Of a stretch of 7,009 nt of DNA, positions 1 to 6,331 are shown in pieces. Below the pieces are notes generated by a model. The model had not been told where the DNA came from. It saw only the letters and a program-made list of their open reading frames with translations, and did no database searches. Source of the stretch: CAINVV01 sp964506325. GTDB taxonomy: Bacteria; Bacteroidota; Bacteroidia; Bacteroidales; Prolixibacteraceae. Where the stretch lies: contig CAZDLO010000153.1 of the NCBI GenBank assembly GCA_964506325.1, positions 1 to 7,009 on the forward strand, in the 5' to 3' direction. Made by a program: the position numbers and the translations under genes. How positions within the stretch are numbered: position 1 is the first letter of the stretch; each line of letters starts with the position of its first letter.

Positions 1-69
1 CGCTTCCTTCATCTGAGTATCAGACAAAACGGGAGTAGTAATGAAAACGGTTTCGTACTGGTTCAACAT
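1..69 (-). CDS. rpsF: 30S ribosomal protein S6, N-terminal fragment (cut by window edge)
   Basis: S6 is a small-subunit ribosomal protein that binds 16S rRNA together with S18. Only the first 23 codons are here; the rest lies beyond position 1. Read on the minus strand from the ATG at 69-67, the protein starts with MLNQYETVF, then ITTPVLSDTQMKEA. The QYETVFI..PVLSD core is the first beta strand and helix start of S6 as found in Bacteroidota. The start is supported by the usual S6 N-terminus and by a promoter 49 bp upstream. The leader is AT-rich with no Shine-Dalgarno motif. In most bacteria rpsF leads an operon with rpsR and rplI, which would lie outside the window. The gene is divergent from the hyf-like operon and probably unrelated to it in function. 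Identification rests on a short but characteristic stretch. Confidence 0.88.
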   Translation of the reverse strand, partial: MLNQYETVFITTPVLSDTQMKEA

Positions 70-117
70 ACATTTAAAATTTACATTCAACAATTAATAC
101 TCGTATTTTGAGTGGCG

Positions 118-148
118 CAAAAATAGGCATCTTTTCTCTTTAAACCAA
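118..148 (-). promoter_or_regulatory. Bacteroidota-type promoter for rpsF
   Basis: On the minus strand a -33 element TTG (148-146) is followed after 20 bp by TATTTTTG (125-118), an exact match to the TAnnTTTG -7 consensus of the Bacteroidota primary sigma factor. Transcription would begin near 111-113, giving an AT-rich leader of about 42 nt before the rpsF ATG. Position, orientation and spacing all fit. No strong leader structure is seen between the start site and the gene. Confidence 0.65.
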
Positions 149-149
149 T

Positions 150-285
150 AGCCTGCAGCATTTTTTCTGATTAATCCGCTGAGGCATAATTTTTGACTTT
201 CATCAGGGAACAAAATATACGAGGGCCGCCAGGCCTACCCAGACAAAAGAATACAGTAAATGGCGGTTTGAAAAAATGCAAACAA
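150..285. other. Non-coding, structured intergenic segment; possible small RNA
   Basis: No credible gene is present. The segment holds a GC-rich patch in AT-rich surroundings. GGCC at 224-227 can pair with GGCC at 232-235 around a GCCA loop. Alternatively, 225-231 (GCCGCCA) can pair with 261-267 (TGGCGGT), giving six Watson-Crick pairs and one wobble. The two folds exclude each other. They end about 20 nt before the hairpin at 286-314. A weak plus-strand -7-like element, TA-N3-TTTG at 187-195, could start an RNA near 201 that ends at that hairpin. The promoter is off-consensus by one base of spacing and no known RNA family was recognised, so a small RNA is only a possibility. Confidence 0.2.
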
Positions 286-314
286 AAAGAGCGGGCTTAG
301 AAAACCCGCTCTTT
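286..314 (-). terminator. Intrinsic terminator-like hairpin, 10-bp perfect stem
   Basis: AAAGAGCGGG (286-295) is perfectly complementary to CCCGCTCTTT (305-314), with a 9-nt loop. On the minus strand the stem runs into a T-rich tract (complement of 288-281, TTTTTGTT), which is a good intrinsic terminator. On the plus strand the tail is only TTT and then CGATAG, so termination that way would be weaker. No gene is seen entering from either side. It may shield rpsF from antisense transcription, end an unannotated RNA, or be a relic of a lost gene. Confidence 0.6.
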
Positions 315-557
315 CGATAGTTTAGATAGATTAAAAACTTAGTTTTAGTAAAAGCCAATAACAACAATGCTTCATTTCAATTCTCCGACTAAAGTAAATA
401 TTTTTATTAAAAAATGTTAAGATAATGGAAGTATCCGTAAGTAAATGTTAATTATTGTCCGGTCGAAATTTGTATAATTCTAATTATTAGATGCTTAACA
501 TTCTGTCTTTCTAATATGTTTTACAGCAGTTTTTCTCTGACATAAACTTACACTGCC

Positions 558-575
558 TGGAAAGCCGTATTTCCA
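558..575. repeat. Inverted repeat TGGAAA-N6-TTTCCA
   Basis: TGGAAA (558-563) and TTTCCA (570-575) are perfectly complementary with a 6-nt centre. It lies about 85-100 bp upstream of the TAACTTTG promoter element, so it may be a regulator site upstream of the promoter. It shares the word CTGGAA with the second inverted repeat; the two centres are 38 bp apart. Confidence 0.35.
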
Positions 576-594
576 CCGAGTGCTGAAAAAATAT

Positions 595-614
595 TTCTGG
601 AAGGTCTCCCAGAA
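595..614. repeat. Inverted repeat TTCTGG-N8-CCAGAA
   Basis: TTCTGG (595-600) and CCAGAA (609-614) are perfectly complementary around an 8-nt centre. It lies about 45-65 bp upstream of the TAACTTTG element, a usual place for an activator site of the operon. It could be chance; the pairing itself is plain in the sequence but the operator role is inference. Confidence 0.35.
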
Positions 615-658
615 CCATTTCCCTGTTTTCTGTGACATTTTTTGAATAAACCAACTCA

Positions 659-666
659 TAACTTTG
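659..666 (+). promoter_or_regulatory. Candidate -7 element TAACTTTG for the hyf-like operon
   Basis: TAACTTTG is an exact match to the Bacteroidota -7 consensus TAnnTTTG. The nearest -33-like TTTG (641-644) is only 14 bp upstream, shorter than the usual spacing of about 17-23 bp, so the promoter is imperfect or depends on an activator. Transcription would start near 673, leaving a leader of about 48 nt before the GTG at 721. The last three bases of the element are the TTG that would otherwise be the start codon of the longest reading frame. Confidence 0.4.
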
Positions 667-694
667 AATAATCTTATATATTACTATTACTTTG
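663..694 (+). promoter_or_regulatory. Alternative promoter TTTG-N20-TTACTTTG for the hyf-like operon
   Basis: TTTG (663-666) is followed by a 20-bp spacer and TTACTTTG (687-694), which differs from TAnnTTTG at one base. The spacing equals that of the rpsF promoter in this window. Transcription would start near 701, with a leader of about 20 nt before the GTG at 721. It overlaps the other candidate; which is used, or whether both are, cannot be told from sequence. Confidence 0.35.
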
Positions 695-720
695 CAAGTA
701 TTAACCATCAATCCAACCAT

Positions 721-2727
721 GTGGAAATTTTAGGTAACTCGTTAATTCTGAACGGAGCAATTCTGTTTAGCCTGTTGGCATTTATTTTCATCCTGACGTT
801 ACCGGAAAGATTTGGATATTTGATCACATTGTTTTCTGTCATGTACACTGCGATAGCAACAAGTTTGCTGGCTGTCAGTGCACTCACGGATCAAACCATA
901 ATACTGACCCTCCAGTTTGGCAGTTTTGCAGGCGATATCCCTGTAATAATTGACGGACTTTCCGCATGGTTTCTGCTTATCATAAATTTTACGGTTCTGA
1001 CAGGATTGGTTTATGGATCAGGTTACCTGAAAAGCTATAAAACAAGCGCTGCAAGGAACAGGTTGCACTGGATTCTGCTGCTATTTTTTCACCTGTCCAT
1101 GCTTTTTGTCTGTATGGTTCAGCATGCCCTCGCCTTTCTGGTGGTATGGGAAATCATGTCACTGACTTCCATGCTACTGGTTTTGTTTGATCATGAAAAT
1201 CCTCAAACCTTCAAAGCTGCAGTTAACTATTTCATTCAGATGCATATTGGTGTTACTCTACTGACAATTGCATTTATATGGTTGTATTATCAAACAGGCT
1301 CTTTCAGTTTTGATTCTTTCAACACTTTTTTTTCCTCTAACAGAAATCTCTGGATGTTTCTGTTGTTGTTCTCCGGATTCGGTATCAAGGCCGGGTTTAT
1401 TCCGTTTCACAGTTGGTTGCCTCATGCCCACCCGGCAGCACCGGCACATGTTTCCGGTATTATGTCAGGAGTAATTGTGAAACTTGGCATCTATGGTATA
1501 TTCAGGATGATTACTTTTCTGAAAAGTGATTTTTTACTGATTGGTGAAATTATCCTCTCTATTTCTGTCCTGACCGGTTTGTATGGAATTCTCAACGCTT
1601 CCATACACAGGGACTTTAAACGGATGCTGGCTTACTGCACGATAGAGAATATAGGAATAATAGGAATAGGGATCGGGATCGGACTGACAGGGATTGGCAA
1701 TGATTCGGCCCTTATGTATTATCTGGGATTTGGAGGTGCATTGCTTCATGTATTGAATCATTCGCTTTTCAAGTCATTGCTTTTCTATTCAGCAGGTTCT
1801 GTCTATCAGCAAACACATACCCTAAACATGGAAAACCTGGGTGGCCTTGTAAAATCAATGCCCAGAACAACGGTAATTTTCCTGATTGGCGCACTTGCCA
1901 TTGGAGGACTACCACCATTTAATGGTTTCATTTCTGAGTTCATGATTTATAATGGTTTGATTGCCGGAATCCACAACAGCACAATTAATCAGATCATACT
2001 TTTCATTCTGTCGCTGGCGGGTCTGAGCGTAATCGGCGGTTTATCCGTCCTGACATTCACCAAGTCATTCGGGACCATTTTTCTCGGTCAGCCTCGAAGT
2101 AAACTGCATGTCCAACCCAGGGAAGTTTCCTTAAGGATGCTTTTACCACAATATGTGATAATCGGGGTGATGCTCAGCATTGCCCTGTTCCCCAAATTTT
2201 ACATGACAATAATTGCCGGTATGCTGGCTTGCATCCATCCGTTACAGGCAGATGTGAGTATCGTCAATAACCTTGTTAAAACGACAGCCACTGTAAGCCT
2301 GTATTCAATCCTTCTGGTGGCAGTTGCACTTACAGTATGGCTGATCAGAAGGTGGGTACAGAGAGGTCAGCTGGTAAGCACAAATGTCACCTGGGGATGC
2401 GGATATGTTGCACCTGGTGCCAGGCAACAATACACCGCCAAATCGTTTTCCAAACCATTGGGTAAAATATTCAACACCCTGCTGATCGAGCGAAAACTCT
2501 TTGAAGAGATGAAACAGGGAGAGATATTCCCCGAAAAGCGATCATACATTTCACATTACCAGGATTTTTTTGAACACAACCTGATTCAGCCCATTACAAA
2601 GAGTTTGGTGTATTCCGCCAATTATTTCAGTTTCATTCAAAATGGGCGGATTCAATCATACGTATTGTACGGGATTGTTTTCATTCTTGCAGTTTTCATA
2701 CTTTCGGTATTCAATATAGTTTCATGA
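721..2727 (+). CDS. hyfB: HyfB-like antiporter-type membrane subunit (first copy), group 4 hydrogenase / Ehr complex
   Basis: Integral membrane subunit of the NuoL/NuoM/MrpA-related proton-conducting family, expected to pump ions in the membrane arm. Numbering is from GTG 721 (668 aa). Visible elements: hydrophobic N-terminus; membrane Glu in VVWEIMSLTS (E144); helix-6-type Lys in TFKAAVNYF (K165); IKAGFIPFHSWLPHAHPAAP with K223 and H230; VIVKLGIYG (K254); IENIGIIGIGIGIG; NHSLFKSLLF (H347, K351); PPFNGFISEFMIY (E406). The HyfB-specific C-terminal part has TWGCGYVAP..RQQYTAKSF and then the final IQNGRIQSYVLYG helix. The frame is open upstream with a TTG at 664, but that TTG lies inside a promoter-like TAACTTTG. 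Starting at GTG 721 also gives an N-terminus the length of the neighbouring paralogue. ATG 841 would cut into the first helices. No Shine-Dalgarno is present. The stop overlaps the next ATG by 4 nt (ATGA), so translation is probably coupled. The usual LAYHSIENIG motif reads LAYCTIENIG here. Family certain, start less so. Confidence 0.85.
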   Translation: MEILGNSLILNGAILFSLLAFIFILTLPERFGYLITLFSVMYTAIATSLLAVSALTDQTIILTLQFGSFAGDIPVIIDGLSAWFLLIINFTVLTGLVYGSGYLKSYKTSAARNRLHWILLLFFHLSMLFVCMVQHALAFLVVWEIMSLTSMLLVLFDHENPQTFKAAVNYFIQMHIGVTLLTIAFIWLYYQTGSFSFDSFNTFFSSNRNLWMFLLLFSGFGIKAGFIPFHSWLPHAHPAAPAHVSGIMSGVIVKLGIYGIFRMITFLKSDFLLIGEIILSISVLTGLYGILNASIHRDFKRMLAYCTIENIGIIGIGIGIGLTGIGNDSALMYYLGFGGALLHVLNHSLFKSLLFYSAGSVYQQTHTLNMENLGGLVKSMPRTTVIFLIGALAIGGLPPFNGFISEFMIYNGLIAGIHNSTINQIILFILSLAGLSVIGGLSVLTFTKSFGTIFLGQPRSKLHVQPREVSLRMLLPQYVIIGVMLSIALFPKFYMTIIAGMLACIHPLQADVSIVNNLVKTTATVSLYSILLVAVALTVWLIRRWVQRGQLVSTNVTWGCGYVAPGARQQYTAKSFSKPLGKIFNTLLIERKLFEEMKQGEIFPEKRSYISHYQDFFEHNLIQPITKSLVYSANYFSFIQNGRIQSYVLYGIVFILAVFILSVFNIVS

Positions 2728-4751
2728 TGCTCTTTACAATTTTCATGCTGATCCCCTTTACCGGGGTTCTGCTTATTCCCTTTTTGGGAGTGAGGGCAAA
2801 GGGAATTGTGTCATTGATTCTCCTTACGTTCAATGTGGCTATTTCATCCTATCCCGGTATACTTAGCCTGATGGGTGAACCAACCATATTTACCTTCCCT
2901 GGAAGCTATACGACGGGAGCGATCCCCATCAGGATTGATGCCTTATCAGGATGGTTTATATTAATTATCAACCTGGTATTCCTGACAGGTTGTTTTTATG
3001 GTTATTTCTACCTTAAAGCATACCACAAGCAGGAGAACAACCTTACCATGCATTACATCTCCATACTGTTTCAACATGCAGCAATCATTAGTATTTGCGG
3101 CATACAGAACAGTTTTGTTTTTTTGATTGCCTGGGAAATTCTTGCTTTAACCTCCTTTGTCCTGATCATTTTTGAACATGAAAAACAGTTAACCATCAGG
3201 GCAGGAATAAATTATCTTATACAGGCACATTTCTCGATTATCTTCCTGATTCTTGCGTTTATTTGGGTTATCAACAAAACAGGCAGTTTTGATTTTCTGG
3301 CGATTACCACCTACAGTGCATCTATTCCAGGTTCAGCATCCCTGATTCTATTCCTGTTTTTCTTTGCAGCATTTGCCATAAAAGCCGGATTTGTGCCATT
3401 CCATACCTGGTTGCCTTATGCACATCCAGCTGCGCCCTCACATATATCCGGGATGATGTCAGGTGTAATAATTAAAATCGGAGTGTATGGACTTCTTCGT
3501 ATGCTGCTGGTTATCAGGACCGATTATGTAATGGCCGGGTATATTATTCTTGTCATATCTGTTCTTACCGGACTGTACGGTGTGATGCTGGCCATAATAC
3601 AGCACAACCTGAAAAAACTACTGGCTTATCACAGCATAGAAAATATTGGAATTATCGGCATAGGGATTGGTATTGGATGCATCGGAACCGGAACAGGTAA
3701 CCAGGTGCTTGCGACACTGGGGTTTGCCGGAGCGCTGCTTCACACACTTAATCATGCTCTTTTTAAGTCACTTTTGTTCTATACGGCAGGAAATATTTAC
3801 CAGGCAGTCCATACGATGGAAATTGAGAAGCTCGGAGGGCTCATTAAAAAGATGCCACAAACTGCCGTCCTGTTTTTGATTGCGTCACTTGCCATTTGCG
3901 GTATTCCTCCATTCAATGGATTTATTTCTGAATTCATCCTGTACACTGGTTTGTATCACTGGTTATCCGGGGGGACCTTGTTTTCCATGCTGGCTGCAAT
4001 TTTTTCTGCCATTGGTCTTGCGGCCATAGGCGGCTTGGCTGTCATTTGTTTTACCAAGGCATTTGGTGTCATCTTTCTCGGAACAGAACGTCACACTTTT
4101 CATGGAGGTACCGGGGAGGTCTCCATTGGTCAGCTTATCCCGACTTACCTGCTCGCCTCCATTGTGATCCTGATCGGAATTTTCCCGAACATGTTCATTC
4201 GCATTCTTTCTCTGCCGGTAGGCCTTTTCACCGGGTCACAGGAATTGTTGTCCGGGCCATCCAATGGGCAGATTCAGGGAACACTCCAGTCAGTTAGCCG
4301 TGCATCCTGGATCCTGATCTTTCTTATTGCTGCCGTATATTTTGTCAGAAGGTATATTAACCGACAGGTCGCCCTCCGGAAAGGCCCTACCTGGGGTTGC
4401 GGTTATGTGGCTCCCAGCTCACGTCAACAATATACGGCAAGTTCATTTGTCAGGACCTACAGCAAGCTTTTTGCACCCGTCCTGCTTGTGGACAAGGAGG
4501 AGGAAGTCCTTCATGGAATTTTCCCAGGCAAGGTTAAATACCATACCACTCCCTATGACAAGGTCGAAAAATGGCTGATTGATCCACTTCTGAGGCTAAA
4601 TAAAAATTTCATGGGCCTTTTCGTCTTTTTAAATAACGGAAAACTTCAATTCTATATTTTGTACGGAATTATCTTCATTCTTACCGTACTTAGCATTCCA
4701 TTTTTTTTCAGGAATATTGGTTCATTCATTGAATTATTAAAACAATTGTAG
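2724..4751 (+). CDS. hyfB: HyfB-like antiporter-type membrane subunit (second, tandem copy)
   Basis: A 675-residue paralogue of the preceding gene, co-linear with it from end to end. Its role should be the same: an ion-translocating NuoL/M-type subunit of the membrane arm. Key elements: IDALSGWF (D72); AWEILALTS (membrane Glu E138); TIRAGINYLIQ, where the Lys found in the first copy is Arg (R159); IKAGFVPFHTWLPYAHPAAPS (K220, H227); VIIKIGVYG (K251); AYHSIENIGIIGIGIGIG; NHALFKSLLF (K348); PPFNGFISEFILY (E403); C-terminal TWGCGYVAP..RQQYTASSF; and a last helix after NNGKLQFYILYG. The ATG at 2724 overlaps the previous stop as ATGA and is followed at once by a second ATG at 2727. The next gene starts 2 nt after the stop. 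Shared peptides are encoded with different codons in the two copies, so the duplication is old. It could occupy the place HyfD has in E. coli Hyf; that is inference. Confidence 0.9.
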   Translation: MMLFTIFMLIPFTGVLLIPFLGVRAKGIVSLILLTFNVAISSYPGILSLMGEPTIFTFPGSYTTGAIPIRIDALSGWFILIINLVFLTGCFYGYFYLKAYHKQENNLTMHYISILFQHAAIISICGIQNSFVFLIAWEILALTSFVLIIFEHEKQLTIRAGINYLIQAHFSIIFLILAFIWVINKTGSFDFLAITTYSASIPGSASLILFLFFFAAFAIKAGFVPFHTWLPYAHPAAPSHISGMMSGVIIKIGVYGLLRMLLVIRTDYVMAGYIILVISVLTGLYGVMLAIIQHNLKKLLAYHSIENIGIIGIGIGIGCIGTGTGNQVLATLGFAGALLHTLNHALFKSLLFYTAGNIYQAVHTMEIEKLGGLIKKMPQTAVLFLIASLAICGIPPFNGFISEFILYTGLYHWLSGGTLFSMLAAIFSAIGLAAIGGLAVICFTKAFGVIFLGTERHTFHGGTGEVSIGQLIPTYLLASIVILIGIFPNMFIRILSLPVGLFTGSQELLSGPSNGQIQGTLQSVSRASWILIFLIAAVYFVRRYINRQVALRKGPTWGCGYVAPSSRQQYTASSFVRTYSKLFAPVLLVDKEEEVLHGIFPGKVKYHTTPYDKVEKWLIDPLLRLNKNFMGLFVFLNNGKLQFYILYGIIFILTVLSIPFFFRNIGSFIELLKQL

Positions 4752-4753
4752 TC

Positions 4754-5659
4754 ATGCTGAGTGTATTATTGGTTTTGATTGCCTCCCTGTTTTTTACCGG
4801 CATAGTTGTCCGGACCAAAAGCATTGCTTCCGGCCGCAAAGGACCCGGTATTTTGCAGCCAATCCGGGATGTCATCCGTTTATACCGCAAAGGATCGGTT
4901 TACAGCGAAACAACCAGTTTCATTTTTCAAATAGCTCCAACCATCTATTTTGCAACTGTCGTGATGGCGATGCTGGTGGTACCGTTTGGCAAATCCCAGG
5001 GAGTTTTGAGTTTTAGCGGCGACTTTATATTTTTCTCCTATGTACTGGCATTGGGCAAATTCTTCAGCATTATCGCGGCCATGGACACAGGCAGCAGTTT
5101 TGAAGGCATGGGTGCCAGCCGGGAGGCACTTTATTCAATGTTTGCCGAACCGGCATTTTTTATCCTGATGGGTTCCCTTGCGTTACTTTCCGGCCATACC
5201 TCTTTCCAGGAGATTTTCGCTTTTCTGCACATAGGATCACAAATCAGCTATGCACTGGCTGCCCTGGCAACTTTTGTCCTTCTTATGATAGCAATGATAG
5301 AGAGCAGCAGAATGCCCATTGATGATCCTAAAACACACCTGGAACTTACCATGATACATGAAGTAATGATTCTGGATAACAGCGGATTTGACCTGGGACT
5401 TATTCTGACTGCCGGGTATATAAAATTTGCGGTTTATGGGGCACTTATCGTCAATCTCTTCATTGGTATCGTACCATTTCAGTATGCAATTCCGGCCTTC
5501 TTCGCCATACAGTTTATGGTGGCTGTGTCGATCGGATTGATTGAGTCCTTTATGGCCCGTTTCAGGATGAGTCATAACCCCCAGTTTATTGTCGTTCTCA
5601 CCTCGGTGAGCCTGTTGATCTTCTTTGGGGTATTGCTGATCTTACAAAAATTCATTTAA
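4754..5659 (+). CDS. hyfC: HyfC-like (NuoH-related) membrane anchor subunit
   Basis: This 301-residue membrane protein corresponds to NuoH/HyfC, which joins the peripheral electron-transfer arm to the membrane arm and carries charged residues thought to link the two. Diagnostic motifs in order: GRKGPGILQPIRDVIRLYRK (27-46), the first-loop signature of group 4 hydrogenase HyfC proteins; DTGSSFEGMGASREALYSMF (111-130); the charged loop ESSRMPIDDPKTHLELTMIH (183-202) with E183, R186, D190, D191, H195 and E197; then HEVMILDNSGFDL; and IESFMARFRM (263-272). DDP.THLELTMIHE distinguishes the hydrogenase/Ehr branch from respiratory NuoH. Length is normal for HyfC and all key residues I can judge are present. 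The ATG follows the previous stop by 2 nt with no Shine-Dalgarno. Confidence 0.92.
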   Translation: MLSVLLVLIASLFFTGIVVRTKSIASGRKGPGILQPIRDVIRLYRKGSVYSETTSFIFQIAPTIYFATVVMAMLVVPFGKSQGVLSFSGDFIFFSYVLALGKFFSIIAAMDTGSSFEGMGASREALYSMFAEPAFFILMGSLALLSGHTSFQEIFAFLHIGSQISYALAALATFVLLMIAMIESSRMPIDDPKTHLELTMIHEVMILDNSGFDLGLILTAGYIKFAVYGALIVNLFIGIVPFQYAIPAFFAIQFMVAVSIGLIESFMARFRMSHNPQFIVVLTSVSLLIFFGVLLILQKFI

Positions 5660-5680
5660 CCATGTAAAGCATTACAAAAT

Positions 5681-6313
5681 ATGATACATGTACTTCTGAT
5701 CGTTTTCATCATCACCCTTTTTTACATGTCTATTGCCAACAGACTGATGACTTACATCAATGTTCTGGCCCTGCAGGGAGTCCTGCTCTTTTTTGTTGTT
5801 TTCATACAGCTGAGAGAGATCAGCACTGTCAACCTGGCATTTATCCTCCTGGAAACCATTATTTTCAAATCGCTGGCGGTGCCAGTGTTTCTTGGGTACC
5901 TGTTAAAAAGGAACAATATTACAAGGGAAGCAGAACCCTTTCTGCCAAATTTTGTTTCGTTGGTGATCACCACCGCTATTGTCATCGTCAATATTTTGAT
6001 TGCCAATGCAATAAAGGATGATCACCTCGATAAAATTTTCTTCGTGGTTGCGCTTTCGACCTTGTTTTTTGGCCTGTATCTTATCGCCACAAGACGAAAG
6101 ATCATAACCCATGTAATGGGCTATATGGTCATCGAAAATGGTGTTTTTGTGCTTTCCCTGGCAATAGGCAATGAAATGCCTTTACTTGTCAACCTCGGAA
6201 TCATGCTGGACATATTTGCCAGTGTCCTTATTCTGGGCATTTTCATGAATAAGATAGGGGATGTCTTCAAGGATGTTGATGTTGACCAGCTCAGTAATTT
6301 GAAAGATTATTAA
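5681..6313 (+). CDS. hyfE: HyfE-like (NuoK-related) membrane subunit
   Basis: A 210-residue hydrophobic protein with several membrane helices, matching HyfE, whose C-terminal half resembles NuoK of complex I. It sits in the membrane arm and is expected to help pass ions or conformational change between HyfC and the antiporter subunits. The N-terminal half has LLETIIFKSLAVPVFLGYLL, with Glu59 and Lys63 in a membrane segment, a conserved HyfE feature. The C-terminal half has HVMGYMVIENGVFVLSLAIG (E152 corresponding to a NuoK membrane Glu), then NEMPLLVNLGIMLDIFASVL (E165, D177) and ILGIF. Length is close to that of E. coli HyfE. The 21-nt gap before it has the AT-rich, Shine-Dalgarno-free leader usual in Bacteroidota. 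The ATG at 5681 is preferred because the ATG at 5662 is followed directly by a stop. Confidence 0.88.
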   Translation: MIHVLLIVFIITLFYMSIANRLMTYINVLALQGVLLFFVVFIQLREISTVNLAFILLETIIFKSLAVPVFLGYLLKRNNITREAEPFLPNFVSLVITTAIVIVNILIANAIKDDHLDKIFFVVALSTLFFGLYLIATRRKIITHVMGYMVIENGVFVLSLAIGNEMPLLVNLGIMLDIFASVLILGIFMNKIGDVFKDVDVDQLSNLKDY

Positions 6314-6331
6314 TACAAACACCCAAAATTT

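Larger units (their letters stand above)
316..657. other. AT-rich intergenic leader region upstream of the hyf-like operon
   Basis: About 340 bases with no supported gene on either strand. The left half (316-520) is AT-rich and shows no clear promoter or repeat. The right half holds two short inverted repeats, listed separately, and the DNA just upstream of the operon promoter candidates. A minus-strand open frame at 720-511 has no recognisable protein character and runs over the operon's promoter and start, so it is not treated as a gene. Confidence 0.5.

Noticed and set aside
203..262. Minus-strand frame reading LYSFVWVGLAALVYFVP before a stop, resembling the tail of a membrane protein.
   Set aside because: The frame continues upstream through the terminator hairpin with no plausible start codon, so it is more likely chance; a gene remnant cannot be excluded.
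276..320. Plus-strand 14-codon frame (MQTKRAGLENPLFR) that spans the hairpin at 286-314.
   Set aside because: It is almost entirely made of the terminator stem and loop, so the codons follow from the hairpin; no run of regulatory codons such as in attenuator leader peptides.
511..720. Minus-strand open frame of 69 codons upstream of the operon.
   Set aside because: It has no recognisable protein character, lies across the operon's promoter and start codon, and has no TAnnTTTG promoter of its own in view.
1326..1333. Runs of eight T in the first hyfB (1326-1333) and near the end of the second (4701-4708), considered as frameshift or phase-variation sites.
   Set aside because: Both frames are intact through the runs, and such tracts are expected in Phe-rich membrane proteins of this base composition.
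5237..5575. Minus-strand open frame of 112 codons inside hyfC.
   Set aside because: It is antisense to a clearly conserved gene, has a composition typical of reversed membrane-protein codons, and shows no own signals.
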